A program made the translations under genes and the position numbers. Source: Streptococcus sp. S5 (GTDB taxonomy: Bacteria; Bacillota; Bacilli; Lactobacillales; Streptococcaceae). Taken from it: 64,000 nt of DNA. The notes beneath the pieces are model-generated. The model saw only the letters and a list, made by a program, of their open reading frames with translations. It was not told the origin of the DNA and did not search any database. The stretch spans positions 744,001-808,000 of the forward strand of contig NZ_CP139419.1 of NCBI RefSeq assembly GCF_034134805.1. The letters are read 5' to 3'. Positions 51,120-61,199 of the stretch are shown piece by piece (positions within the stretch are counted from its first letter, which is position 1; the number at the start of each line of letters is the position of its first letter).

Positions 51120-52403
51120 AAACAATTCTGCCCGTCTACTTGGAAACAAGTAGCATAAAAAATTAAGTGAATTCATGGAAAATCTAAGGTGTTTATGATA
51201 TAATTAAGTAGTGGATAGGGTAGCTCCCGAAAAGCAAGTTCCCGCTTGCCTTCCATATTTTATAAGGGAATTTTTACTGGGGGGTAAAAATGATGGGTGT
51301 TAATAAAACACATGAACAATTTGTTAATGAAGTCAAAAGCCTTGTGGATGAAGAGTATTCTGTTTTAGGTGTGTATTCAAAAGCGCACAATAAAATAGAA
51401 ATGAAACATAACAAATGTGGTTATGTTTTTAACGTAAGACCAAGCGCTTTTTTATATGGCACTAGATGTCCTAAGTGTGCAAGAAACATAAAAAAGACGA
51501 CTGAAGAATTTAAACAAGAAATTAAAAATCTTGTTGGTGATGAGTATGAAGTTGTGTCGGATTATGTTTCAGGTCACATAAAAGTAAAAATGTTTCACAA
51601 TAAATGTAATAGGACTTACGAAGTAACTCCTGGGCATTTCTTAACAACTGGAAGGCGGTGTCCGTACTGCAAAGGCGGTATAAGAGTTAAGGACTACGAC
51701 TTCAGCGAGGAAGTTAAGAAAGAAACAAATGGTGAGTATGAAGTATTGAGCGAATATACAAATAATCGCACACCTTTAAAAATGCTTCACAAAACTTGTG
51801 GAACACAATGGGAAATCAGACCATACAACTTCAAAAACGGCAAAAGGTGTCCTAATTGTAATCAAAGTCACGGTGAAAAAACCATCGAGTCGATTTTAAA
51901 AAAAAATAATATAAATTTTAAAATCCAGTGGAAAACCGCTGATTGTAAAAACATAAGAAGTTTACCTTTTGACTTTGCTATCTTTGAAAATAATAAAGTT
52001 ATTCAACTGATAGAATTTCAAGGAGAGCAACATTATAGAGTTGTTGAATACTTTGGAGGAAAGAAAGGTTTTCTTTCCAGAGTTAGAAATGACAAAATAA
52101 AAAGAGATTATTGTGAAAAGAATAATATACCTTTATTAGTAATTGATTATCACGATAATATCGAAGAAAAAATAAACACTATGACAATCATGAGCCAAGC
52201 CTGTACGGAAACGGCAGGAAGGTGCAACGACTAGATAAAGTAATCTAAACAAAAAGCAATCTAATTTTAGGTTGCTTTTTTGCATGACGAAATATCCACG
52301 AGCGCTTAACACCTTAGCGAATAAAGTCGAAGGTGATGATATAGTCTGAACTTATAGGAAACTATGAGAAGTTAGGATAAAGAGCCTAACGATAACATAA
52401 TTG
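51120..52403 (+). other. Group I intron in the tape measure gene
   Basis: A 1284-base intervening sequence. P1: exon bases GCGGGT (51114-51119) pair with intron GCCCGT (51130-51135), with a U-G wobble at the cut site. P7: GACTA (52229-52233) pairs with TAGTC (52342-52346), within typical group I text (GGTGCAACGACTAGA ... GATATAGTCTGAAC). The intron ends with G at 52403. Joining gives EAG-GTAMTQTL, restoring the conserved TMP text. It hosts an endonuclease gene. Confidence 0.9.
51290..52234 (+). CDS. Intron-encoded homing endonuclease
   Basis: A 314-residue protein. Three ~55-residue zinc-knuckle repeats (each with Lys-rich HNKCG or HKTCG and CPxC) bind DNA. The C-terminal nuclease-like domain has a Vsr/PD-(D/E)xK pattern (LPFDFAIFENN, IEFQGEQHY). 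Intron-borne enzymes of this make-up spread the intron into intronless copies of the host gene. GGGGGG precedes ATG-ATG at 51290. The last 18 codons overlap the intron catalytic core, and its stop lies in the P7 strand. Confidence 0.85.
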   Translation: MMGVNKTHEQFVNEVKSLVDEEYSVLGVYSKAHNKIEMKHNKCGYVFNVRPSAFLYGTRCPKCARNIKKTTEEFKQEIKNLVGDEYEVVSDYVSGHIKVKMFHNKCNRTYEVTPGHFLTTGRRCPYCKGGIRVKDYDFSEEVKKETNGEYEVLSEYTNNRTPLKMLHKTCGTQWEIRPYNFKNGKRCPNCNQSHGEKTIESILKKNNINFKIQWKTADCKNIRSLPFDFAIFENNKVIQLIEFQGEQHYRVVEYFGGKKGFLSRVRNDKIKRDYCEKNNIPLLVIDYHDNIEEKINTMTIMSQACTETAGRCND

Positions 52404-55400
52404 GGAACTGCAATGACTCAGACCCTTACTGGTATTGGTAAAGCCGTGTCTGGTGTAGGTAAAGGAGCAAAAGAAAAACTTGAAGTTATCGCACAAACAG
52501 CAGGAATGACTGCGGAACAATTTTCTACCGCTTGGAAACAGAAACCAGCGGAAGCCTTGCAATCATTTATTAAAGGCTTACAACGCGCCCATGATGAAGG
52601 CAAGAATATGGATGGCATTCTTGATGAACTTGGAATGACAGGTATTCGTCAAGGGAATATGCTGAAATCTCTAGCTTCTGCATCAGACAAGATGAGTGAG
52701 GCAGTCAGTCGCTCTAATACCGCTTGGAAAGAAAATAACGCACTTACTAATGAAGCAAGTAAACGCTACGAAACCACAGAATCACAACTTAAAATTTTTA
52801 AGAATAAACTTACTGACATTGCTATTGAGTTTGGTGGTCCACTCTTAAAAGCGCTAAATAGTAGTTTGGACGCTGCTAAACCGTGGTTACAAACTCTATC
52901 AGACATGGCTAAGAAGTTTAGTGAAATGTCAACAGAGCAACAGCAAAGCATTTTAATGTGGGGTGCTTTTGCTGCTGCAATTGGCCCAGCGCTTAAAGTG
53001 TTGGGTACTGGCGCAAGTGTCATCAGTGTTTTTGCTAAAGGAATTGGTACAGTCGCTAGAGGAATTGGTAAATTTAGCGGTGTACTAAAATCTGTTTCTG
53101 AGGGTAATGGATTTATCAACAGCTTAAAAGGAATGGCTACTGGTATGACTGCTACTGGTACGGCTGCAGAGAGTGCTGCTGCAAGTACAGGATTGTGGAG
53201 TGCGGCGGTTGGGTTGTTAGGTAATCCAGTTACTTGGGGTGTCTTGGCTGGTGGTGCTGCATTAATTGGTATCGGCATCATCGCCAAAGAAATGGCAGAA
53301 GCCAACGAACGTACGCAAACGTGGGGTACGAGCGTAAGCAAACTACAAGATCAAGAGTTGTCACGCTTGAAATCCAAAGTCGATGAAGTGCATCAAGCAA
53401 CAGTTGGATTTGGTCAAGGTGGCGCACAAGCGGTTGAGAATGTACGTAAGAGCGTACAGGGACTTGCTGATGATATCCAAAAAGCGATTGACAAAGACCT
53501 TGAAAAAACTCTTAAAGGTCTTGAAAAAGTTGGTGCGAGTGAAACAATCCAAAAACGTGCTGTAGCGCAAGCAGAACAGCAAAAGAAAAACATCCAGTCG
53601 ATGACAGATGAGATTGTGCAGATTTATCAAAACGCATCTGACCAACACAGAAAGATCACTCGCGAAGAACAAGCGATTATCTACGACTACGAAAATCAAT
53701 TTATTGATAAACAATTATCATTGCAGAAATATTCTGCTGATGAACGTACTGCCATCATGAAAGCCATGAATGGCCAGATTAGTGATCTAAATGAAACTCA
53801 ACTACGCAAAGGTACAGGGGTTGTAGCTAAATGGCTCAAAGAGGAACAGAAGCTCTATGATGAGCAAGTGACTGCATTGAAAGATGCTCACGAAAAGGGG
53901 ATTTATAGCCAGTCCGAATACAACAAGGAAATGGAAAAACTAAATGCCCAACACAAGTCCAAGATGGAAGCATTTGGCCGTGAGTATGCAGCATTGCAAC
54001 AAGAATGGAGTAAAAAAGTCCCTCTTAATTTTGGCGATGATCGACAACGTCAATTGTACTTTGATCAAATGCGTAAGAGTTGGGCAGAGCTTGGACTTGA
54101 CTACGACAAGATGATGGCCAAGGCAGACCAATTCGCCGACATCGTGGGTCGTTCGTCTGGTATGGTTGCTAAGAGCGTGCAAAATATGTCACAGGAGACC
54201 AAAGATGCCAACAATATCTGGAATGGATTAGTATTTGATCCTAAGACTGGACAAGTCAAGACCAATGCGCAAGAGGAAGTAACTAAAGCGCTCCAAGCTG
54301 AAAATGGCTGGGAGAATATGCAGTTTATCCTCAAGCACGCAAATCTTGAAACAAATGCTAAGATGACAATCGGACAAGCATTGGTCGAGGTTGGCAAGTG
54401 GGATAGCTTAACCCCACAAGAGAAAGAGTTAGTAGTCGGTAACAACCAAGGTATGAAAGCCGTCCTTGATAGTAAAACATTGCTGGAACAGTACAACGCT
54501 ATGCCAGCGGAAGTCAAAGAACTCTTGATGAAGAACACTGACTTTCTCTCATCTGGTGAACGTGCTACAGCAATCATCGAACGCTGGAATACACTCACAC
54601 CAGAGCAGAAAGAACTGATCTTAAAGGATGCTGCAAGTGATAAAGCCGAACGTGTACGACTAGCAGTCGACTCACTAACTGGTATGGCCCACGTAGTCAA
54701 TTTGGATGCAGAAGATAAGACCAAGAGCGCTATCGCTAGTGCGATGTCTAGCATCTTAACGTTACCAACTGACCATAAGACGGATTTGATTGCAACTCCA
54801 GACGGTGTTACCCTTGGAACTAACCAAGCTATGGGCGCTTTGGGATTGTATAACGGATTCGCAGTACCTACAAAACAATTTACTGCCGATGCAAGTAACG
54901 CAACTAACGCTGCTAACCAAGCAATTGCTAAACAGCAAGAGTGGAATAGTACACCTAGTCCAGTTAAACCGCAGTTGGGTGATCCAACTGGTGCGATAAC
55001 TGCTGCACGGCAAGCTATTGAAAATCAAAACGCTTGGAATAGCACTCCAAGTCCTATCAAGGGCATCAATGCACAAGATAATACTGCAGGCCCTGTTTGG
55101 AGCGCTCAATCAAATATCAATAGCGTTCAAGGTAAGACAGTATACATTGATGTCGTAAGGCGGATGATTGGTGGAGCAGCAGCCGCGATTGGTTTTAAAG
55201 ATGGTACAGACTACCACGAAGGTGGACTTGCAATGGTCAATGACCAACGTGGTACGCTCTACAAAGAAATGGTCACACTACCAGACGGAAGCTCATTTAT
55301 CCCAGAAGGTCGTAACGTGATCCTTGATCTTCCAAGAGGATCAAAGGTCATGCGTGCTGGTTTGACTAAAAACTTTATGCGTGAATTAGGTATACCGAAC

Positions 55401-55691
55401 TTTGCAGACGGTGCAGGTTGGAAACGTTCGGAAGTTGCGAACGTTACACAACGAATTAAGAATGTTAACGAATGGAAACGGAATAATGAACAGCGTGACC
55501 TTGTACCGTTTATTCAAGAGTTGATTGACCAAGTTAAACGCGGTAACAATCGTGATGAACGACCAAACCAAAATTATACCTTGAATGTGCATGGAAATAG
55601 CACTGGACAAGATTTGACACCAGAATTTATGAAGCGCTTAATGCGCGAACTAGCATACTATACTAATCAGGAAGGAAGGGGATTAGCTTGA
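52404..55691 (+). CDS. Tape measure protein, exon 2
   Basis: Encodes the remaining ~1095 residues (total about 1441). TMP core continues (GTAMTQTLTGIGKAVSG), then a hydrophobic segment (about 200-290 of the exon: WGAFAAAIGPALKVLG, LWSAAVGLLGNPVTWGVLAG). A long coiled coil, helical repeats with TPEQKELIL-like motifs and a C-terminal Gly/Asn region complete it. ORF callers place a false TTG start at 52401. Overlaps the Dit gene by 4 bases. Confidence 0.9.
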   Translation, partial: GTAMTQTLTGIGKAVSGVGKGAKEKLEVIAQTAGMTAEQFSTAWKQKPAEALQSFIKGLQRAHDEGKNMDGILDELGMTGIRQGNMLKSLASASDKMSEAVSRSNTAWKENNALTNEASKRYETTESQLKIFKNKLTDIAIEFGGPLLKALNSSLDAAKPWLQTLSDMAKKFSEMSTEQQQSILMWGAFAAAIGPALKVLGTGASVISVFAKGIGTVARGIGKFSGVLKSVSEGNGFINSLKGMATGMTATGTAAESAAASTGLWSAAVGLLGNPVTWGVLAGGAALIGIGIIAKEMAEANERTQTWGTSVSKLQDQELSRLKSKVDEVHQATVGFGQGGAQAVENVRKSVQGLADDIQKAIDKDLEKTLKGLEKVGASETIQKRAVAQAEQQKKNIQSMTDEIVQIYQNASDQHRKITREEQAIIYDYENQFIDKQLSLQKYSADERTAIMKAMNGQISDLNETQLRKGTGVVAKWLKEEQKLYDEQVTALKDAHEKGIYSQSEYNKEMEKLNAQHKSKMEAFGREYAALQQEWSKKVPLNFGDDRQRQLYFDQMRKSWAELGLDYDKMMAKADQFADIVGRSSGMVAKSVQNMSQETKDANNIWNGLVFDPKTGQVKTNAQEEVTKALQAENGWENMQFILKHANLETNAKMTIGQALVEVGKWDSLTPQEKELVVGNNQGMKAVLDSKTLLEQYNAMPAEVKELLMKNTDFLSSGERATAIIERWNTLTPEQKELILKDAASDKAERVRLAVDSLTGMAHVVNLDAEDKTKSAIASAMSSILTLPTDHKTDLIATPDGVTLGTNQAMGALGLYNGFAVPTKQFTADASNATNAANQAIAKQQEWNSTPSPVKPQLGDPTGAITAARQAIENQNAWNSTPSPIKGINAQDNTAGPVWSAQSNINSVQGKTVYIDVVRRMIGGAAAAIGFKDGTDYHEGGLAMVNDQRGTLYKEMVTLPDGSSFIPEGRNVILDLPRGSKVMRAGLTKNFMRELGIPNFADGAGWKRSEVANVTQRIKNVNEWKRNNEQRDLVPFIQELIDQVKRGNNRDERPNQNYTLNVHGNSTGQDLTPEFMKRLMRELAYYTNQEGRGLA

Positions 55692-56404
55692 CGACATTTA
55701 CTTTCAACGGAAAGAAAAACACTGAGTTCGGTTTACGAATAGCAGAAGGCAAGAAGATCACTACTTCCAGCCTTGATGTGGAGCGCGTGACAGTAGCAGG
55801 GAGAGACGGTGAGTTATTGATAAGTAATAACCGTCTTAATTCTGCTGAATTGAGCTTTCCAGTGAATTTTGTAAAAGAAAAAGGCTTGATCGCTACAGAA
55901 GTTTATAAAATTTCTGAATGGTTAAATGTGGCAGGTTATAAGGATTTAACTATCTCCTATGATCCAGATTTTATCTATCGTGCTGCATACCTTGAAACGT
56001 TTAGTATTGAAGAAACCATGCGACAATTTGGGAAAACAACAATTAATTTTGTGTGCTATCCAGTCAAATTCTACAAGCAAGGGCATACCACTCAGAAATT
56101 AATGAATGGTGCGACACTTAACGGTATGGGTAACGTTAACGCAAAACCTATTATCACGCTTGTGGGCAGTGGCGACTGTACACTAACTATTAATGGACGC
56201 AAGACTAAGTTGCGAGACGTACAAGGTAAGATAACACTTGATATGCAAGCTAACCAAGTATACAAGGACAATCTTCCAGCGTGGGACAAGGTTGTGCGGT
56301 CTCCACAATTTCAGATGCCATATCTTGACTATGGTCGTAACCTCATTAGCTGGGACGGCAGTTTTACTGCTGAGATGATCCCGAATTGGGGGGTTAAGTT
56401 ATGA
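55688..56404 (+). CDS. Distal tail protein (Dit)
   Basis: A 238-residue protein with the Dit/phage tail family start (MTTFTFNGKKNTEFGLRIAE) and galectin-like C-terminal half (GSGDCTLTINGRKTKL). It forms the hexameric hub under the tail tube. TTG start with GGAAGGGG upstream. Confidence 0.85.
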   Translation: MTTFTFNGKKNTEFGLRIAEGKKITTSSLDVERVTVAGRDGELLISNNRLNSAELSFPVNFVKEKGLIATEVYKISEWLNVAGYKDLTISYDPDFIYRAAYLETFSIEETMRQFGKTTINFVCYPVKFYKQGHTTQKLMNGATLNGMGNVNAKPIITLVGSGDCTLTINGRKTKLRDVQGKITLDMQANQVYKDNLPAWDKVVRSPQFQMPYLDYGRNLISWDGSFTAEMIPNWGVKL

Positions 56405-59400
56405 GACCTATACTATTTAATAAAAGTGAGACTGCTTTTGACACTTACGGTCTGGGTGAGCTTAACGTAACCAAGGGTACAGTCACACGGGAACGTAACG
56501 GGAATTATACGCTATATGCTGAAATTCCCGTGAGCGATCCAATGGTAGCAAGCATTGAGAAAGAAATGAAGCTCAAGGCAGACGCTGGATTAAGGACGAA
56601 GAACCAAACGTTTGAAATCTCTCGTATCGTCAAGGATAGCAGTAACATTGTTAAGATTTACGGCCAGCACATCAGTCACAAACTGGAATATATGGTATTG
56701 CGAAATGCCACTGCATTTAATGGATCAGCATTTAGCGCACTATCTATTTGGAGAGGTGCGCTTATTGGTGATCTAACATTTGATGTATGGTCGGATATTC
56801 AAACCACTGGTAAGGGTGTATTTGATATCTCTAAAATGGAGAATGCCCGTCTTGCACTTGGTGGTGTTGAGGGGTCTATCCTTGATATCTACGGTGGGGA
56901 ATACGAGTTTGACAATATGACCGTGCGACTGCATAAGCAGTTAGGTCGTACTGCACCAACTGTATTAGAGTACGGCAGAAATATCTTATCTGCTGAACTT
57001 GATGAAACAATCGAGAGTGCATACACTAGTGTGTTACCGTTTGCGACTTATACACCAGACAAACCAGAGGGTGATACGAGCGATAGTCAACCAGACCCTA
57101 TCACGGTTACTATCCCAGAAAACTATATAGATAGTAAGTACAAATCTCTATACGCTCATCGCAGAATTAAAGTCGTAGACTTTTCTAGCGAATTTAAATC
57201 TGATAGCAAGAGTAAGGATATCCCAACACCCGATAAATTGCGTAAAATCGCTATTGATTACATGGAACGCAATGCAATCGGCAAACCTAAAATCAACATC
57301 AAAATTGAGTATGCTGATTTAGCTAAAACGCTAGATTATGCAGACAATGGCTGGATCGAAGAGTTGGAGTTGTGCGATATCGTACCAATCTACTATCCAC
57401 AGATTGGGCTTACGGACGAGACTGCGAAAGTAACGACTGTTACTTACGATTTTGTCAACGAGCGAAACGAAAGCGTGGAGTTTGGTGATATCGGTACGAA
57501 CGTAAGAGCGACCATGCAGAGTGGTCTAGCTGGACGAGTTGATGATATCGCTAAGGCACAGCAGGACTTTGAGAATAGCTTGCCAGACTACCTCTTAAAC
57601 GCTCAAGGTAACAAGGTTTGGTACAACAAACCAGACGACAAAGAGCATAAAGTCGGTGATATCTGGTTTGAGAAGAACGGTATCTATGACCGTATGTATG
57701 TCTGGAACGGATCTCAGTGGGAAAAGCGTATCGACACGGAAGATGTCGATAAGATCAAAAAAGAGGTTGATAAACAGCTTGAACAAGCCAAGCAGTCAAC
57801 CGCAATCGAAATTGAAAAGGCAAACGCTAAGGCACAGGAAGCGCTGATAAAAGCTGGTACAATTCCAGACACGGCTACGTTATCTGATCAGATTAAAACA
57901 CTGATTTTAAATAGTCCAGATCTGGGTCGTAAGGTAACAGAGACGTTTAACAATGCGGATAATGGTGACACGATCTATAGCAAAGTGTATTCGAAGGTAG
58001 CAAAGAATTTTGCATCACGAGATCAATTTGAAAATATAGATCGCGAGCAAAATAGGCAAGGGAGTGATTTACTAACCCTTTCTAAAAAAATCGAAACACA
58101 AACGCTCGAATTCAACAAACTCACAGAGTCGAACAAAATTTATGAGCGTATTCTTGGTAAATCGGAAACCGAAGCCCCGGACAAGCTCTCACGGCTTGTC
58201 ATGTCGAGCGAGATATTCCAGACAGAGGTCGGGAAGTATTCGACGAGTGGTGGACCGAATATGCTCCGAAATTCCCGCGCTGATGATGGCTTGAAATATT
58301 GGACTGAAGCTAATGGACGGTTGAACTTCACAGCTCACAAATTTTACCTCAACGGTCAAAAAAGGATGTTTTCTCTAAGATCAGGAGCATTTGTCCACAG
58401 TCCGCGATTTATCATCAAACAAAATACAAATTATATGCTTAATTTGATAGCTTTTGATGCTAACACAGCACGCTTTAAAATTGCATTCTGTAAGCGTAGA
58501 AAAGGATCGACGAATGACTTCGACGAAATGCAAATAATCTTTGACGAAACTGGATCACCAGCTTTCAACTCAGATAGAGCTATCAAAAAATCATTCAGCT
58601 TTAACACAGGAGCTTTTGATGAAGGGTATCTATTATTTAATTATCAAGGAAATCCTAACGGCTGGTCTGGTCTATTTATGACAGAGCTGGACTTTTACGA
58701 AGGTTCATCAGATCGCTTATGGCAACCAAGCCCAGATGACAGCGCAGAACCTATCGAAGCAGTACGCACACAAGTAAGCCAGCTCGCTGGTTCTTGGTCG
58801 GTCAAAAATCTAAGTAGCGCGGGCGACGTACTCAACTCTATCAACCTACTCGCTAACGGTACGAACCGAATAGATGGAAGTCTAACGCATATCACAGGAC
58901 AGACTGTTATTGACAACGCGGTTATAGAAGACGGTATGATCGCTAACGTATCTGCTAACAAAGTAACCGCTGGGACCATCGACGCTCGCGAAGTAAACCT
59001 AATCAATCTAAACGCTAAAAGCGTAACGTCTGGAACGTTTAAAGGTTTAACTTTCGAAGGTGGTATTATTCGCGGAAATTACGGAAATACCGAGATTAAC
59101 TTAAATTCAAACGTAACGACTTATAACGGTACAGCTAAAATTGAGTTTAGATCTCCTTATAACTCTCTTGAATTTAACTCTGGCGGAAGAAAAGCGTTTC
59201 TTGCTCCTACAATTTCAAGCGGGACTAACTACGCAGCATTCGCCTTGGGAGTAAACGACCGTGGGGAAGGTAACCCTAACGCTAATTTTACAGGATTGAA
59301 AATTTTTAACCAATATGGCCATCGCAAGGTCGTCATTATTGGTGATGTACATATTGTAAAAGATTCTGTATCAAACAATGCCCCCTCAAAATCTTTGGTA

Positions 59401-59499
59401 GATCTTTTTAGAGATATCAACGATAACTTTAAGAGGTTGAAAGAATTTCGTGTTGCTAACGGCGAGGGTTCTCCCGGTTTTTGGGACGTCTCACTTTAG
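56401..59499 (+). CDS. Tail tip / Tal-like protein
   Basis: A 1032-residue protein. The N-terminal ~380 residues are the prophage tail hub domain (Tal; EISRIVKDSSNIVKIYGQHI, VKVTTVTYDF-like end). A linker has a carbohydrate-type WYNKPDDKEHKVGDIWFE module (about 400-435) and coiled coil (about 440-485). The C-terminal half is a beta-rich tail-fibre region. It caps the tail and may contact the cell surface. No peptidase motif seen. Confidence 0.82.
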   Translation: MRPILFNKSETAFDTYGLGELNVTKGTVTRERNGNYTLYAEIPVSDPMVASIEKEMKLKADAGLRTKNQTFEISRIVKDSSNIVKIYGQHISHKLEYMVLRNATAFNGSAFSALSIWRGALIGDLTFDVWSDIQTTGKGVFDISKMENARLALGGVEGSILDIYGGEYEFDNMTVRLHKQLGRTAPTVLEYGRNILSAELDETIESAYTSVLPFATYTPDKPEGDTSDSQPDPITVTIPENYIDSKYKSLYAHRRIKVVDFSSEFKSDSKSKDIPTPDKLRKIAIDYMERNAIGKPKINIKIEYADLAKTLDYADNGWIEELELCDIVPIYYPQIGLTDETAKVTTVTYDFVNERNESVEFGDIGTNVRATMQSGLAGRVDDIAKAQQDFENSLPDYLLNAQGNKVWYNKPDDKEHKVGDIWFEKNGIYDRMYVWNGSQWEKRIDTEDVDKIKKEVDKQLEQAKQSTAIEIEKANAKAQEALIKAGTIPDTATLSDQIKTLILNSPDLGRKVTETFNNADNGDTIYSKVYSKVAKNFASRDQFENIDREQNRQGSDLLTLSKKIETQTLEFNKLTESNKIYERILGKSETEAPDKLSRLVMSSEIFQTEVGKYSTSGGPNMLRNSRADDGLKYWTEANGRLNFTAHKFYLNGQKRMFSLRSGAFVHSPRFIIKQNTNYMLNLIAFDANTARFKIAFCKRRKGSTNDFDEMQIIFDETGSPAFNSDRAIKKSFSFNTGAFDEGYLLFNYQGNPNGWSGLFMTELDFYEGSSDRLWQPSPDDSAEPIEAVRTQVSQLAGSWSVKNLSSAGDVLNSINLLANGTNRIDGSLTHITGQTVIDNAVIEDGMIANVSANKVTAGTIDAREVNLINLNAKSVTSGTFKGLTFEGGIIRGNYGNTEINLNSNVTTYNGTAKIEFRSPYNSLEFNSGGRKAFLAPTISSGTNYAAFALGVNDRGEGNPNANFTGLKIFNQYGHRKVVIIGDVHIVKDSVSNNAPSKSLVDLFRDINDNFKRLKEFRVANGEGSPGFWDVSL

Positions 59500-59515
59500 A
59501 ATAGAAAGGCAATAG

Positions 59516-59752
59516 ATGAATACATCAGATAAAATTATAAATGCGATCTCGCATAATCTCGCAAATGCTATCGTTGAGGCTACAAAGTATTCGGTCTTGT
59601 ACGAGGAAGCAAACGAAGAAAACAAGCGCGTAAACGAGGAATATCAACGCGTAAACGAGCTATTGAGCAAATTTAACGATGTTTTGGATAGCGATCAAGC
59701 ACTCAAGGACCTCTTTGATGAGGCCTCTCAAAAATTAGAAGAAGGTAAATAA
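59516..59752 (+). CDS. Small coiled-coil phage protein
   Basis: A 78-residue highly helical protein (YEEANEENKRVNEEYQRVNE) between tail and lysis genes. Common in streptococcal phages; function unknown. Confidence 0.65.
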   Translation: MNTSDKIINAISHNLANAIVEATKYSVLYEEANEENKRVNEEYQRVNELLSKFNDVLDSDQALKDLFDEASQKLEEGK

Positions 59753-59756
59753 AAAT

Positions 59757-60377
59757 ATGGAATTTAAAATCATTAACAAATACTTGCAAGAAGAAGGTCG
59801 TACTTTTGTATCAATTCGTTCAGCGAACCCTTACACAGCCTTTGAGCGTGTCTTGATCGGGGACCGTACAAACGAATCAGATGAAGTGCTGATCCAAGCT
59901 GTACTCGGTCAAGTCGCGACCGAGCTAAACCCAGCGGAAGGGGTTAAGAAATTGCAAGAGGACTTGCATACGCAGGCCCAAGAGTACGAAGCTAAACTCG
60001 CGAAGAAAGACGAAGAGATCCAAAAGGTGAAAGACGTGGCAGAATGGAGCGTACTCGCTCGTGTGACTGACGTTGACCACCCACTAGATCCTACAGTCTA
60101 TAAACGCGGTCTTGAGTTGGTTGATCTTGGTAAAACTGGCACAACATATCCAGCACAAGCGATCTTTGCACTTGAGGATCCTAACCACGTTGAAAAATTC
60201 AGTGAAGGTAAGCGCGTGATGGTCCAAGTAAATCAACCGTTCACTTACCAAGGAGAAACGCTTGACCAGCTCGAATCATTGCACCAGAACGGAAAAATCG
60301 GGATCTGGAAATGGACAGAGCCAAAAGCGGACGAGCCAAAACCGGCAGGAGAGCTTGAAACTCAACCAGTCCAGTAA
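59757..60377 (+). CDS. DUF1366 phage protein
   Basis: A 206-residue protein with the DUF1366 region (FKIINKYLQEEGRTFVSIRS), a central coiled coil and a Pro/Glu-rich end. It lies before the holin as in other streptococcal phages. Role unknown. Confidence 0.82.
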   Translation: MEFKIINKYLQEEGRTFVSIRSANPYTAFERVLIGDRTNESDEVLIQAVLGQVATELNPAEGVKKLQEDLHTQAQEYEAKLAKKDEEIQKVKDVAEWSVLARVTDVDHPLDPTVYKRGLELVDLGKTGTTYPAQAIFALEDPNHVEKFSEGKRVMVQVNQPFTYQGETLDQLESLHQNGKIGIWKWTEPKADEPKPAGELETQPVQ

Positions 60378-60408
60378 GCGAGTAGCTTGACAGGAGGGAG
60401 GGTGATTA

Positions 60409-60858
60409 ATGGATCAAAAACCAGACGGAATTTTTGGGATTATTGAAATAGTCCGTGATTTCTACGATCACGGGATTGATGAACACATGATCGTGTTTGT
60501 CTTGATGGTTGTTGTTGCTTTGGATATCGTTTTAGGGGTATCCAGAGCATGGGCTTATCATGAGTTTTCAAGCCGAAAATGGCGGAAAGGGCTAGTCAGT
60601 CATACAGCTATGATTTTAATTGTTGCAGTTGGCTATCCGTTCGCGTTATACATGAATCTTGGACCCGTGATTGATACCTTTATCGTTGCGATGATGGCAG
60701 CATACGGCTCAAGTATTTTGGCCAGTCTTTCGGCGCTGGGGGTAGAAATTCCCGGCCTCGATCACTTTATTAAGCAAAATATCGATCATGAAAAATTTCA
60801 ACTCAAGGACGGCTTGAAAGAGCCTAAAAAATTGATAAAGAAGAAAGAGGACAAATAG
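60409..60858 (+). CDS. Phage holin (Holin_4 type)
   Basis: A 149-residue membrane protein with about three helices (FVLMVVVALDIVLGVSRAWA; GLVSHTAMILIVAVGYPFAL; FIVAMMAAYGSSILASLSAL) and a lysine-rich cytoplasmic tail. The SxKxxxG-type SSRKWRKGL loop is typical of the TcdE/phage holin 4 family. It permeabilises the membrane for lysis. Confidence 0.87.
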   Translation: MDQKPDGIFGIIEIVRDFYDHGIDEHMIVFVLMVVVALDIVLGVSRAWAYHEFSSRKWRKGLVSHTAMILIVAVGYPFALYMNLGPVIDTFIVAMMAAYGSSILASLSALGVEIPGLDHFIKQNIDHEKFQLKDGLKEPKKLIKKKEDK

Positions 60859-60859
60859 C

Positions 60860-61189
60860 ATGAATCAAATCACAAGCATTATCACTTCGTCAGCTATGAG
60901 CATTTTAGTTGTATTAACTGGTATCGTAGTTCAAGCGATCAAGAAATACTTACTAATGCGCGGAGGTAAGAAAGCGATCGAGATCGTTGAGATCTTGGCT
61001 AAAAACGCGGTTAACGCTACAGAGCAGGTTGCGGATAAATTGGACATTCATGGCAAAGATAAACTCGAGCACGCTAAAACTAGCTTGATCGAGGGCCTCG
61101 AGTCGCAAAATATCCACTTAACAAATCAAGAACTCAATACGTTTATTGAAGCAGCGGTTAAAAAAGCCAATGACGAATGGAAGAAATAG
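60860..61189 (+). CDS. Second holin, LL-H type
   Basis: A 109-residue protein with one N-terminal transmembrane helix (about 10-27) and a long helical soluble part (KAIEIVEILAKNAVNATEQV) typical of phage_holin_LLH. It follows the first holin after one base; paired holins are usual in streptococcal phages. Confidence 0.85.
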   Translation: MNQITSIITSSAMSILVVLTGIVVQAIKKYLLMRGGKKAIEIVEILAKNAVNATEQVADKLDIHGKDKLEHAKTSLIEGLESQNIHLTNQELNTFIEAAVKKANDEWKK

Positions 61190-61199
61190 GAGATAAGCA

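Noticed and set aside
52401..52403. TTG start of a separate tape-measure gene
   Set aside because: These bases are the 3' end of the intron; translation continues from exon 1 after splicing.
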